From assembly GCA_963557065.1 (NCBI GenBank), contig CAUWCT010000016.1:1-37444 (forward strand): a DNA stretch of 37,444 nucleotides, given 5' to 3'. Position 1 is the first letter of the stretch, and each line of letters starts with the position of its first letter. Source of the DNA: UMGS1370 sp963557065 (GTDB lineage: Bacteria > Bacillota > Clostridia > Lachnospirales > Lachnospiraceae). The position numbers and the translations under genes are program-made. The notes below the pieces were generated by a model. That model did no database searches. It was not told the origin of the DNA and saw nothing but the letters and a program-made list of their open reading frames with translations. Shown one piece after another: positions 17,673-25,881 of this stretch.

Positions 17673-18392
17673 TTAGTCTAAAACGGTATAGCCATAGCTG
17701 TTTACAATAGCATCTAATTTTACGCCGGCTTTGCAGTCCGGGCAGTTATCCGGCTCAGACAGTTTAAAGCCATCCAAATCGGAAGCTTCAAATACGGAGT
17801 TGACCGGATGTCCATCGATCTCGCTGATAGCAGAGAAGATGCAGGAAATACCTTCCACAATACCGCCGTAGGAAGAGATGCAGCGAAGGCTCTTAGCAAT
17901 AGTATGTCCAGACATTGCAGTAGCTAAAACAACCAGCACATGTTTGCCTTTTAACATAGGCTTAATGTTTTCACGCACCACCATCTGACCGGCAGAGTCA
18001 AACTCTGGAGTAAGGATATAAGTGGTCTTGTGGGTATTGGTAGTAGCAATCCCTACTTTTGAGAGCTCCTTTGCGACGTAAGCGCCAATTGTTTCGCAGC
18101 CATCCATACAGATAATCGTGTCAATCGGAGCCTTGGTTGCATTGGCAGCAGCCATTTGATTTACCATTTCGGAAGCAAGACCGATAACAGGACTTAAATT
18201 TACACGCTTAATGTATTTTTCAACAATCGCCTTGGCAACTTCTTCTGCATTGCACTGACGCATTTTTAAGTCAGTCATGTCAATATAATAATTGATATGG
18301 AAACGGTCAGAAGAAAAATGGCCTTTTGTTACTTTTAATGCAAGATCCGGGTGCTCTTTGGAATAAATCTTAATTGCTTTACCCATACTCAT
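17673..18392 (-). CDS. Phosphoribosyltransferase-like protein with altered PRPP loop
   Basis: A 239-residue protein related to type I phosphoribosyltransferases (orotate PRTase-like). The region KPMLKGKHVLVVLATAMSGHTIAKSL (about 145-170) aligns with the PRPP loop, normally a hydrophobic strand followed by two acidic residues (VLVVDD-x-TG); here LATAMSG replaces the acidic pair. A C-terminal CPDCKAG could bind metal. The start at 18392 has AAGGAGG 8 nt upstream. It lies 126 nt downstream of pncB in the same direction, suggesting a link with nucleotide or NAD salvage. Without the acidic pair it may use a different substrate or act as a sensor; the true reaction is unknown. Confidence 0.7.
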   Translation of the reverse strand: MSMGKAIKIYSKEHPDLALKVTKGHFSSDRFHINYYIDMTDLKMRQCNAEEVAKAIVEKYIKRVNLSPVIGLASEMVNQMAAANATKAPIDTIICMDGCETIGAYVAKELSKVGIATTNTHKTTYILTPEFDSAGQMVVRENIKPMLKGKHVLVVLATAMSGHTIAKSLRCISSYGGIVEGISCIFSAISEIDGHPVNSVFEASDLDGFKLSEPDNCPDCKAGVKLDAIVNSYGYTVLD

Positions 18393-18518
18393 GTGAAAAA
18401 CCTCCTTAGTGTATTCAAAATTTTGTTATTAACAAGCATCTGAAGTTTATTATAATAGATAGACAAATCAAAAAATATAACTGGGGTTAAGTTTTTTGAA
18501 AAAATATCCAGAGGTTGC

Positions 18519-19976
18519 CTAATCAAAGTGATATGCTTCTAAAAGCTGGTTTTTAATATGCCAAAGTTCATGAGAAAGATCAACGTGAACTTTGTGAGGA
18601 TTGACCAGACGGCGGGATTCATCCCAAAGAGTATCTAATTCAGCCTTATAATAAGCCTGAATATCCATAACAGAAGGGGATTCATACACACATTCCCCAT
18701 GGATAAATACGGGAACCATTAAGTCGCGGATGGTATAGCTGTGGGGAGCCAGGTGAGTCTTTTTCCAAGTTTGAACCGGATCAAAAAGCAGCAGAGAGTT
18801 ATTTTCATCAAACTGCTCGTGGGTCAGGCAAATCAAATCGGCAATGATTTTTCCAGTTTCCTTATTATAAATCCTTTTAATCGCTTTATCGCCTGGGTTG
18901 GTGATCTTTTCAACATTTTCGGAAAGTTTAATCTTTGGAATAAATTTACCGGTGGCCTTATCGCGAATGGCAGCCAGTTTGTAAACTCCTCCAAAAGACG
19001 GGCAGTCTTTGGAAGTGATTAAATTGGTACCGACACCCCAGGAATTGATGGCGGCGCCCTGAAGCTTTAAACTGTTGATCAATTCTTCATCCAGATCATT
19101 GGACGCAGAGATAACAGCATCTGAAAAGCCGGCAGCATCCAGCATTTTTTTGGCTTCTTTGGACAGGTAGGCCAAATCGCCGCTGTCTAAGCGGATGCCG
19201 TAAAATGGCATAGGGATACCGGCTTTGCGCATCTCTGTAAAGACTTTAATGGCATTGGGAACGCCGGAATTTAAAGTATCATAAGTATCTACAAGCAAAA
19301 TACAGGCAGAAGGATACATTTTTGCATAGGTACGGAATGCAGTTAATTCATCAGGAAAACTCATGATCCAGCTATGGGCATGGGTCCCTTTAATCGGAAC
19401 ATGAAACATTTTTCCGCAGAGCACATTGGAAGTGCCGATACATCCGGCGATCATGGCAGCGCGGGCACCGTAAATTCCGGCATCTGGTCCTTGCGCGCGG
19501 CGAAGACCAAATTCCATTACGCCATCGCCCTGAGCAGCATGGACAATCCGGGAAGTTTTGGTGGCAATCAGGCTCTGATGATTGATAATGGTTAAAAGCG
19601 CAGTTTCCACCAGTTGGGCTTCCATAATCGGGGCGATTACCTTTACCAATGGTTCTCTTGGAAATACAACGGTTCCCTCTGGAATCGCATAGATGTCGCC
19701 GGAGAATTTAAAATTAGCCAGGTACTCCAGAAAATCGTCCCCAAAGATCCCTAAACTGCGCAGATATTCGATATCGTCTGGAGCAAAGCGGAGATTTTTG
19801 ATATAGTCAATAACCTGTTCAAGACCGGCGCAGACAGCAAATCCGTTGCCGCAGGGATTGTTCCGGTAAAACATATCAAAAATAACGGTTTCGTTGGCAT
19901 CTTTTTCCCTAAAGTAGCCCTGCATCATAGTCAGTTCGTAAAAATCAGTAAGTAATGTTAAATTTTCTTGGTTCAT
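18519..19976 (-). CDS. pncB: Nicotinate phosphoribosyltransferase
   Basis: Converts nicotinate and PRPP (with ATP) to nicotinate mononucleotide in NAD salvage (Preiss-Handler pathway). The 485-residue protein shows the family patterns: LTDFYELTMMQGYF at the N-terminus (residues 6-19), MEFGLRRAQGPDAG, GKMFHVPIKGTHAHSWIMSF, LLVDTYDTLNSGVPNAI, IRLDSGDLAYLSKEAKKMLD and INSWGVGTNLITSKDCPSFGGVYKL. The start at 19976 follows AAGGAG by 5 nt; the frame is open to 20027. It has its own promoter at 20048-20075, with a short repeat palindrome in the leader. Confidence 0.95.
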   Translation of the reverse strand: MNQENLTLLTDFYELTMMQGYFREKDANETVIFDMFYRNNPCGNGFAVCAGLEQVIDYIKNLRFAPDDIEYLRSLGIFGDDFLEYLANFKFSGDIYAIPEGTVVFPREPLVKVIAPIMEAQLVETALLTIINHQSLIATKTSRIVHAAQGDGVMEFGLRRAQGPDAGIYGARAAMIAGCIGTSNVLCGKMFHVPIKGTHAHSWIMSFPDELTAFRTYAKMYPSACILLVDTYDTLNSGVPNAIKVFTEMRKAGIPMPFYGIRLDSGDLAYLSKEAKKMLDAAGFSDAVISASNDLDEELINSLKLQGAAINSWGVGTNLITSKDCPSFGGVYKLAAIRDKATGKFIPKIKLSENVEKITNPGDKAIKRIYNKETGKIIADLICLTHEQFDENNSLLLFDPVQTWKKTHLAPHSYTIRDLMVPVFIHGECVYESPSVMDIQAYYKAELDTLWDESRRLVNPHKVHVDLSHELWHIKNQLLEAYHFD

Positions 19977-20027
19977 AATGGCTCCTTCTGCATGTTTGTG
20001 CGGATAAGTTCTCTTGTTTATATACAT

Positions 20028-20046
20028 GTAACAGCTGAACGGTTAC
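20028..20046. repeat. Minimal MITE footprint in the pncB leader
   Basis: GTAACAGCTGAACGGTTAC combines the outer left end (GTAACAG) and outer right end (GCTGAACGGTTAC) of the MITE with nothing between them. It forms a small hairpin at or just past the predicted pncB transcription start. Confidence 0.55.
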
Positions 20047-20047
20047 C

Positions 20048-20075
20048 ATTATACCACGCTTTTTGCAAATAACAA
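20048..20075 (-). promoter_or_regulatory. Promoter of pncB
   Basis: On the minus strand TTGTTA (20075-20070), a 16-bp spacer and TATAAT (20053-20048). Confidence 0.65.
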
Positions 20076-20104
20076 ATAGATTGATAAAAAAATAACGATT
20101 ATCA

Positions 20105-20255
20105 GTAACAGTTCAGCCATGCGAAGATTCAGGCAGAAAAATGCGTCGAAAGCTTGTTTTCATAAGAGTTTTTCTGTCTGAATCTTCATAGGGCGGACGC
20201 CAGACGCTTCTTGTCCGCTACAGGCGGGCAAGAAGATGCATGGCTGAACTGTTAC
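20105..20255 (+). mobile_element. 151-bp MITE, full copy 2
   Basis: Same length, ends and internal hairpins as the copy at 10163, with a few substitutions inside (for example AAAAATGCGTCGAAAGC in place of AAAAAAGCGTTGAAAAC). The 18-bp inverted ends are perfect; the flanking 8-mers are GATTATCA and GATTACCA (7 of 8). It lies in the 386-bp gap between the divergent pncB and GHL10 starts, which otherwise holds only their promoters and the minimal footprint at 20028. Confidence 0.9.
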
Positions 20256-20306
20256 GATTACCAAAGCTGTTTTTATCCGATTTTCAGGAATGAAAGAAAA
20301 AGTACA

Positions 20307-20335
20307 TTGGAAATCAGAGACATCTATGGTAAAAT
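20307..20335 (+). promoter_or_regulatory. Promoter of the GHL10 gene
   Basis: TTGGAA at 20307-20312, 17-bp spacer, TAAAAT at 20330-20335. Confidence 0.6.
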
Positions 20336-20362
20336 GTGGCTATCAAATTTGGGAGGAACCGT

Positions 20363-21631
20363 ATGAAACAAAATGCAGAAATCAACAGAACAAGTCTGAA
20401 AACAGCAATGGCAGTGATGGTTTTGATCCTATGCCAGTGTCTGCTTTTTACGACTGCTTATGCCGGAGCCAGGGATGGATCGGACACTGGTCCTGGGATT
20501 GGTCTGGGGGAAGAACTTCGGGGAGTCTGGATTTCCTATCTGGAGTGGGAGAAGCTGCCAAAAGATCAGGAAGAATTTGAAGCGGCAGTAGATGAGATGT
20601 TTGACAATGTAAAGTCATGGGGGATGAATGCGGTATTTGTCCACGTACGTTCCCACAGTGATGCCATGTATCCGTCTGCGTATTATCCCTGGTCCAAGTT
20701 TGCATCCGGGACAGCAGGCAGGGCGCCTGGGTACGATCCGCTGGCATATATGATTCAGGCGGCCCATAACCGAGGGCTGCAGTTTCACGCCTGGCTGAAT
20801 CCCTACCGGATTACAGGGTATCTGATGAGCTGGGAAGAAGTTCCGGATAATTCTCCTGCAAAACAGTGGCTTCAGGACAAAGATCCGGCAAATGACCGCA
20901 GAGTATTATATCACGATGGGGCCTGGTATTATAATCCGTCTTCACCCCAAGTGCGGGAACTTGTAATCAATGGCGCAGGAGAACTGGTAAGGAATTATCC
21001 GGTAGACGGAATTCATTTTGACGATTATTTTTATCCGGAACTAAATGATGCCAGTGAGTCCAGATGCTTTGATTTGCCGGAATATCAGGCAAGCGGTTCG
21101 GCACTGTCAGTTTCTGACTGGAGAAGGGACAATGTAAACCAACTGGTATCAGGCGTTTATAAACAGGTAAAATCCATAAAGCCGTCTGTAGTATTTGGGA
21201 TTAGTCCTCAGGGATTTGTGGATCATTTAAGGAGCAGTCAGAAACTGTTTGTGGATATTGATACCTGGATGTCAGAACCCGGCTATGTGGACTATATTAT
21301 GCCTCAGCTTTACTGGGGATTTGAGACAAAAACAGCAGCAGGAAAAGAAGCGCCCTATGCATTTTCCAACAATCTGAATACCTGGATTGATTTAAAAAAG
21401 AAGGGCTCTGTCAAGTTGTATCTGGGACTGGCCGCATATAGGGCAGGGACGGACACAAAGGATTATAATGAAGTTTCTGAATGGCTGAGACGGGATGACA
21501 TTTTAAAACGTCAGGTAGAAGCAGGCCGCAAAAGCGGCCAGGTATCCGGATATTGTTTTTACAGCTATAGTTCTCTATTAGGAGAAGCGGCCAGAAAAGA
21601 AATGGAGAATCTGCTTCCAATCCTCAAATGA
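20363..21631 (+). CDS. Secreted GHL10-type glycoside hydrolase-like protein (YddW-like)
   Basis: A 422-residue exported protein. Residues 1-35 are a signal peptide (long N-region, then AVMVLILCQCLLFTTAYAG). From about 50 the GHL10/DUF187 (YddW-like) TIM-barrel domain begins: ELRGVWISYLEW, NAVFVHVRSHSDAMYPSAYYPW, LQFHAWLNPYR, VDGIHFDDYFYP (acidic residues typical of the catalytic centre), VVFGISPQG and DYIMPQLYWGFE. The family is predicted to act on peptidoglycan-related glycans, but few members are characterised. ATG 20363 follows GGGAGGAA; the frame is open to 20336. Its TGA stop is inside an 11-bp match to the MITE right end. The gene is monocistronic and converges with the membrane protein gene at 21656. 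Confidence 0.88.
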   Translation: MKQNAEINRTSLKTAMAVMVLILCQCLLFTTAYAGARDGSDTGPGIGLGEELRGVWISYLEWEKLPKDQEEFEAAVDEMFDNVKSWGMNAVFVHVRSHSDAMYPSAYYPWSKFASGTAGRAPGYDPLAYMIQAAHNRGLQFHAWLNPYRITGYLMSWEEVPDNSPAKQWLQDKDPANDRRVLYHDGAWYYNPSSPQVRELVINGAGELVRNYPVDGIHFDDYFYPELNDASESRCFDLPEYQASGSALSVSDWRRDNVNQLVSGVYKQVKSIKPSVVFGISPQGFVDHLRSSQKLFVDIDTWMSEPGYVDYIMPQLYWGFETKTAAGKEAPYAFSNNLNTWIDLKKKGSVKLYLGLAAYRAGTDTKDYNEVSEWLRRDDILKRQVEAGRKSGQVSGYCFYSYSSLLGEAARKEMENLLPILK

Positions 21632-21639
21632 ACGGTTAC
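21629..21639 (+). repeat. Short match to the MITE right end
   Basis: TGAACGGTTAC, the outer right end with the same T-to-G change seen in the copies at 9300, 20028 and 29501, starts exactly at the stop codon of the preceding gene. Confidence 0.35.
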
Positions 21640-21655
21640 TAAATTGTTTCTAACA

Positions 21656-22231
21656 TCAGCGCCCAAATACTTTTTGGTACATCTGGCGGCTTAACACGCA
21701 GGCAGTAATGGTTACCAGAATTTCAAGGGCGCTGTTTACAATGCCGCAAAACAAAAGCAGCAGCATGCTGATAACAAAAGATCCCCATAAAAGCAGCACT
21801 GGCATCCGGAATACAGCCGGTTTTGTCCGATAATATCCATGAATCAGAAGAACCAGACAGGTAAACAGGGACAGACCGGACAACAGGGCGCAGACAACAT
21901 GGAGTTTGGCCTGAAGGGGGAATTCTGAGGGCGCATAGGGAAGGATCACTGCTGCAATGAGAAACAGGAGAGCTTGATTTAACAGGATGAAGCAAATGGT
22001 TTTCCGGCTGGGAAAGAGAGAATGTTTTTGTATAAACGGCGCTTTGTCAATCAACGAAAACAACATAGGATACAGAGTGAGGCTTAAAAGGACAGCCCAG
22101 GCAGAAAAAAAGTTTTTTTGTTTCTCCAGACTTCCGATTACAGAAAAATTAGTGGAGAACCAGTCTGTCTGCCGGACAAAGAGCAGGGTATAGAAGGGAA
22201 TGATCAGGTAAGATAATATGGAAAAAATCAT
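21656..22231 (-). CDS. Small multi-pass membrane protein, unknown function
   Basis: A 191-residue protein with about six hydrophobic segments (for example MIFSILSYLIIPFYTLLFV, AWAVLLSLTLYPMLF, ICFILLNQALLFLIAAVIL, LHVVCALLSGLSLFTCLVLL, LLLWGSFVISMLLLLFCGI). The general layout resembles small DUF998-like membrane proteins, but I do not recognise the family with confidence. The start at 22231 is chosen because AGGAGG lies 7 nt upstream; the frame is open to 22294. It stands alone, facing away from the ileS T-box leader and convergent with the GHL10 gene. Confidence 0.7.
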   Translation of the reverse strand: MIFSILSYLIIPFYTLLFVRQTDWFSTNFSVIGSLEKQKNFFSAWAVLLSLTLYPMLFSLIDKAPFIQKHSLFPSRKTICFILLNQALLFLIAAVILPYAPSEFPLQAKLHVVCALLSGLSLFTCLVLLIHGYYRTKPAVFRMPVLLLWGSFVISMLLLLFCGIVNSALEILVTITACVLSRQMYQKVFGR

Positions 22232-22353
22232 AGTGTGCCTCCTGAAAATAAAAAAAGAATAGGAAATGTTTTTATTGTGCCGCGGATTTTTCAAAACATG
22301 TATTCAAAAATCACAGAAAGTGCATAAAAACGCAGGGAAAGGCTGTGTTTTCC

Positions 22354-22382
22354 TTGACTTTTGGGACTGGATTTCCTATAAT
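22354..22382 (+). promoter_or_regulatory. Promoter of the ileS leader
   Basis: TTGACT, a 17-bp spacer and consensus TATAAT at 22377-22382; transcription should start near 22389, at the beginning of the T-box leader. Confidence 0.8.
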
Positions 22383-22388
22383 AAGGGT

Positions 22389-22634
22389 TGCTACAAGAAA
22401 AAAGACTTAGATGGAGACAGTAAGGCTGACCAAACCCTTCAGCGAGCCGGAGATGGTGAGAGACCGGCGTTAGTAGGACAGTTCTGAAAATCACTCCGGA
22501 GTCGCTGACTGAAAGCAATTTGTCTGTAGGTTAAGCCGTATTTCCTACGTTATCGGGAACTCATATAGCAGTATGCAGAAAATGGGTGGTACAGCGAAGC
22601 GCGCTTCGTCCCTTTGCGGGACGGAGCTTTTTTT
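22389..22634 (+). promoter_or_regulatory. T-box riboswitch, isoleucine specifier
   Basis: The leader shows Stem I with its distal loop (GAGCCGGAGATGGTGAGAG), the specifier region CTGAAAATCACTCC in which ATC (Ile) at 22490-22492 follows GAA plus one base, and the T-box sequence TGGGTGGTACAGCG at 22583-22596. A terminator follows: GCTTCGTCCC / GGGACGGAGC with seven T ending at 22634. Uncharged tRNA-Ile would stabilise the antiterminator and allow ileS expression. Confidence 0.92.
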
Positions 22635-22695
22635 ATTTCACATAGATTTCGTTCCGTTTTCTGCGCAGCAATTACATTTGATTGGAGGAAACGCC

Positions 22696-25600
22696 ATGTA
22701 TGAGAAAGTATCTACAAACATGAACTTTGTAGAACGAGAGAAAAAAATCGAAAAGTTTTGGAAAGATGAAAATATCTTTGAGAAAAGTATTGAGAGCCGG
22801 AAACAGGGAACGCCTTATGTGTTTTATGACGGACCGCCTACTGCCAATGGAAAACCCCATATCGGCCATGTCTTAACCCGCGTTATCAAGGATATGATTC
22901 CAAGATACCGTACCATGAAGGGCTATATGGTTCCGAGAAAGGCCGGATGGGATACCCATGGTCTTCCGGTTGAACTGGAAGTAGAAAAAATGCTGGGATT
23001 AGACGGCAAAGAGCAGATTGAACAGTATGGTTTAGAGCCGTTTATTGAGCACTGTAAGGAAAGTGTCTGGAAATATAAGGGAATGTGGGAAGATTTTTCC
23101 TCTACCGTTGGTTTCTGGGCAGATATGGACAATCCATATGTAACTTACCATGACGACTATATTGAGTCTGAATGGTGGGCATTAAAGAAGATTTGGGAAA
23201 AGGGCCTTTTATACAAGGGATTTAAGATTGTGCCTTACTGCCCGCGCTGCGGCACTCCGCTGTCTTCCCACGAGGTAGCCCAGGGGTATAAAGACGTAAA
23301 AGAGCGTTCCGCTATCGCGCGTTTTAAAGTAAAAGGCGAGGATGCATATATCCTGGCATGGACCACAACTCCATGGACCCTTCCAAGCAACGTAGCTCTC
23401 TGCGTCAATCCGGATGAAGACTACGTAAAGGTACAGTCTGCAGACGGATACGTTTATTATCTGGCACAGGCGTTATGCGATACCGTATTAGGATCTCTGG
23501 CAGACAAAGATTCTGACAAACCGGCTTATGAGATTCTGGAAACCTATAAAGGAAAAGATCTGGAATATAAAGAGTATGAGCCATTGTTTGACTGTGCGCT
23601 GGAAATCTGCGAAAAACAGCGTAAGAAAGCATATTATGTGACTTGCGATACCTACGTTACCTTAACAGACGGTACCGGAGTGGTTCATATTGCACCTGCA
23701 TTTGGTGAAGACGACGCCAATGTAGGCCGTAAGTACGACCTGCCGTTTGTCCAGCTGGTAGACGGAAAAGGCGAGATGACGAAAGAAACTCCTTATGCAG
23801 GCGTATTCTGCAAAAAGGCAGATCCCATGGTATTGGAAGACCTGGACAAAAAGGGCCTGCTGTTCTCCGCGCCAAAATTTGAGCACAGCTATCCTCACTG
23901 CTGGCGCTGCGGTACTCCTCTGATTTACTATGCAAGAGAATCCTGGTTCATCAAGATGACTGCAGTAAAAGAAGACTTAATCCGCAACAACAATACCATT
24001 AACTGGATTCCGGAATCCATCGGAAAAGGCCGATTTGGCGACTGGCTGGAAAACATCCAGGACTGGGGAATTTCCAGAAACCGTTACTGGGGCACTCCTT
24101 TAAACATCTGGGAATGTGAATGCGGAAAGCAGATGGCTATCGGCAGCAGAGAAGAATTAAAATCCTTAAGCAAAAATTATCCGGAAGGCGGCGTAGAGCT
24201 GCACCGTCCATTTATCGATCAGGTTACCATTACCTGTCCGGACTGCGGCAAAGAGATGCACAGGGTTCCGGAGGTAATTGACTGCTGGTTTGACTCCGGA
24301 GCCATGCCGTTTGCACAGCATCATTATCCATTTGAAAACAAAGAACTGTTTGAATCCCAGTTCCCTGCCCAGTTTATTTCTGAGGCAGTGGATCAGACAA
24401 GAGGATGGTTCTACTCCCTGTTGGCAGAATCCACCCTGCTGTTTAATAAGGCTCCTTATGAGAATGTAATTGTTCTGGGCCACGTTCAGGATGAAAACGG
24501 TCAGAAGATGAGTAAGAGCAAAGGGAATGCAGTTGACCCGTTTGACGCATTAGAGACGTATGGAGCAGATGCAATCCGCTGGTACTTCTACATCAACAGC
24601 GCTCCATGGCTTCCAAACCGTTTCCATGGAAAAGCAGTTATGGAAGGACAGAGAAAGTTTATGGGAACCCTGTGGAATACCTATGCGTTCTTTGTACTGT
24701 ATGCGAACATTGACAATTTTGACGCCTCCAAATACACCTTAGAATATGATAAACTGCCGGTTATGGACAAATGGCTGCTTTCCAAAGTCAACTCTATGGT
24801 AAAAGCAGTGGATAATTATCTGGGCAATTATCAGATTCCGGAGGCAGCAAGAGCGCTTCAGGAATTTGTAGACGATATGAGCAACTGGTATGTCAGAAGA
24901 AGCCGCGAGCGTTTCTGGGCAAAGGGAATGGAACAGGATAAGATTAACGCTTATATGACCCTTTACACAGCTCTGGTAACTATGGCAAAGACGGCTGCGC
25001 CTATGGTTCCGTTTATGACAGAAGATATTTACCAGAACCTGGTCAGAAGCATTGATAAGGACGCTCCGGAAAGCATCCATCTGTGCGACTTCCCGACAGT
25101 AAAGGAAGAGTGGATTGATGAAAAGCTGGAAGCAGACATGGACGAAGTACTAAAGATTGTGGTACTGGGACGCGCTGCCAGAAATACCGCAAATATCAAG
25201 AACCGTCAGCCGATTGCAAGAATGTTTGTAAAAGCAGATCACGAACTGTCTGAGTTCTACCAGGAGATTATTGAAGACGAATTAAATGTAAAAACCGTAG
25301 AGTTTACAGATGATGTCCGCGCATTTACTTCCTATACCTTTAAACCTCAGTTAAAGACCGTAGGTCCAAAGTATGGAAAGCAGTTGGGTGCAATCCGCCA
25401 GGCACTTTCTTCCTTGGACGGCAATGAAGCGATGGATACCTTAAATGAAAAAGGCGCTCTTACTTTTGAATTTGACGGAACAGAAGTCGTTCTGACGGAG
25501 GAAGACCTGCTGATCGATATGGCTCAGAAGGAAGGATTTGTTACAGAAAAAGATAATTATGTAACAGTGGTATTGGATACCAACCTGACGCCTGAACTGA

Positions 25601-25860
25601 TTGAAGAAGGCTTTGTCCGCGAGATTGTCAGCAAGATCCAGACCATGCGTAAGGAAGCAGGATTTGAAGTAATGGATCACATCAGGGTATTCCAGGATGA
25701 AAATGACAAGATTGCAGATCTGTTAAAGGCTCATGGCGATGAAATCAAGGGAGAAGTAATGGCTGACAGCATTTCTCTTGGACAGATGGGCGGATATGCC
25801 AAGGAATGGAATATCAATGGCGAGAAAGTGATGCTGGGAGTAGAAAAACTGACCAGCTAA
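22696..25860 (+). CDS. ileS: Isoleucyl-tRNA synthetase (long, clostridial/eukaryote-like type)
   Basis: Charges tRNA-Ile. The class I catalytic core has PPTANGKPHIGH (HIGH at 55-58) and KMSKS at 604-608; the editing domain lies between, with LAWTTTPWTLPSN and GTGVVHIAPAFGEDD. The C-terminal anticodon-binding part runs to residue 1054 without the zinc finger of the short bacterial type. The length, the opening NFVEREKKIEKFW and the KGYMVPRKAGWDTHGLPVE block fit the IleS2 group, members of which tolerate mupirocin. The start at 22696 follows GGAGG; the longer frame to 22573 is the T-box terminator. The gene is controlled by the T-box leader, and glgP follows after 21 nt. Confidence 0.97.
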   Translation: MYEKVSTNMNFVEREKKIEKFWKDENIFEKSIESRKQGTPYVFYDGPPTANGKPHIGHVLTRVIKDMIPRYRTMKGYMVPRKAGWDTHGLPVELEVEKMLGLDGKEQIEQYGLEPFIEHCKESVWKYKGMWEDFSSTVGFWADMDNPYVTYHDDYIESEWWALKKIWEKGLLYKGFKIVPYCPRCGTPLSSHEVAQGYKDVKERSAIARFKVKGEDAYILAWTTTPWTLPSNVALCVNPDEDYVKVQSADGYVYYLAQALCDTVLGSLADKDSDKPAYEILETYKGKDLEYKEYEPLFDCALEICEKQRKKAYYVTCDTYVTLTDGTGVVHIAPAFGEDDANVGRKYDLPFVQLVDGKGEMTKETPYAGVFCKKADPMVLEDLDKKGLLFSAPKFEHSYPHCWRCGTPLIYYARESWFIKMTAVKEDLIRNNNTINWIPESIGKGRFGDWLENIQDWGISRNRYWGTPLNIWECECGKQMAIGSREELKSLSKNYPEGGVELHRPFIDQVTITCPDCGKEMHRVPEVIDCWFDSGAMPFAQHHYPFENKELFESQFPAQFISEAVDQTRGWFYSLLAESTLLFNKAPYENVIVLGHVQDENGQKMSKSKGNAVDPFDALETYGADAIRWYFYINSAPWLPNRFHGKAVMEGQRKFMGTLWNTYAFFVLYANIDNFDASKYTLEYDKLPVMDKWLLSKVNSMVKAVDNYLGNYQIPEAARALQEFVDDMSNWYVRRSRERFWAKGMEQDKINAYMTLYTALVTMAKTAAPMVPFMTEDIYQNLVRSIDKDAPESIHLCDFPTVKEEWIDEKLEADMDEVLKIVVLGRAARNTANIKNRQPIARMFVKADHELSEFYQEIIEDELNVKTVEFTDDVRAFTSYTFKPQLKTVGPKYGKQLGAIRQALSSLDGNEAMDTLNEKGALTFEFDGTEVVLTEEDLLIDMAQKEGFVTEKDNYVTVVLDTNLTPELIEEGFVREIVSKIQTMRKEAGFEVMDHIRVFQDENDKIADLLKAHGDEIKGEVMADSISLGQMGGYAKEWNINGEKVMLGVEKLTS

Positions 25861-25881
25861 GAGTTAGGAGGAAAAGGATTC

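Noticed and set aside
22573..22695. N-terminal 41 residues of the longest ileS frame
   Set aside because: They cover the T-box motif and terminator; ATG 22696 has the ribosome binding site and the family start.
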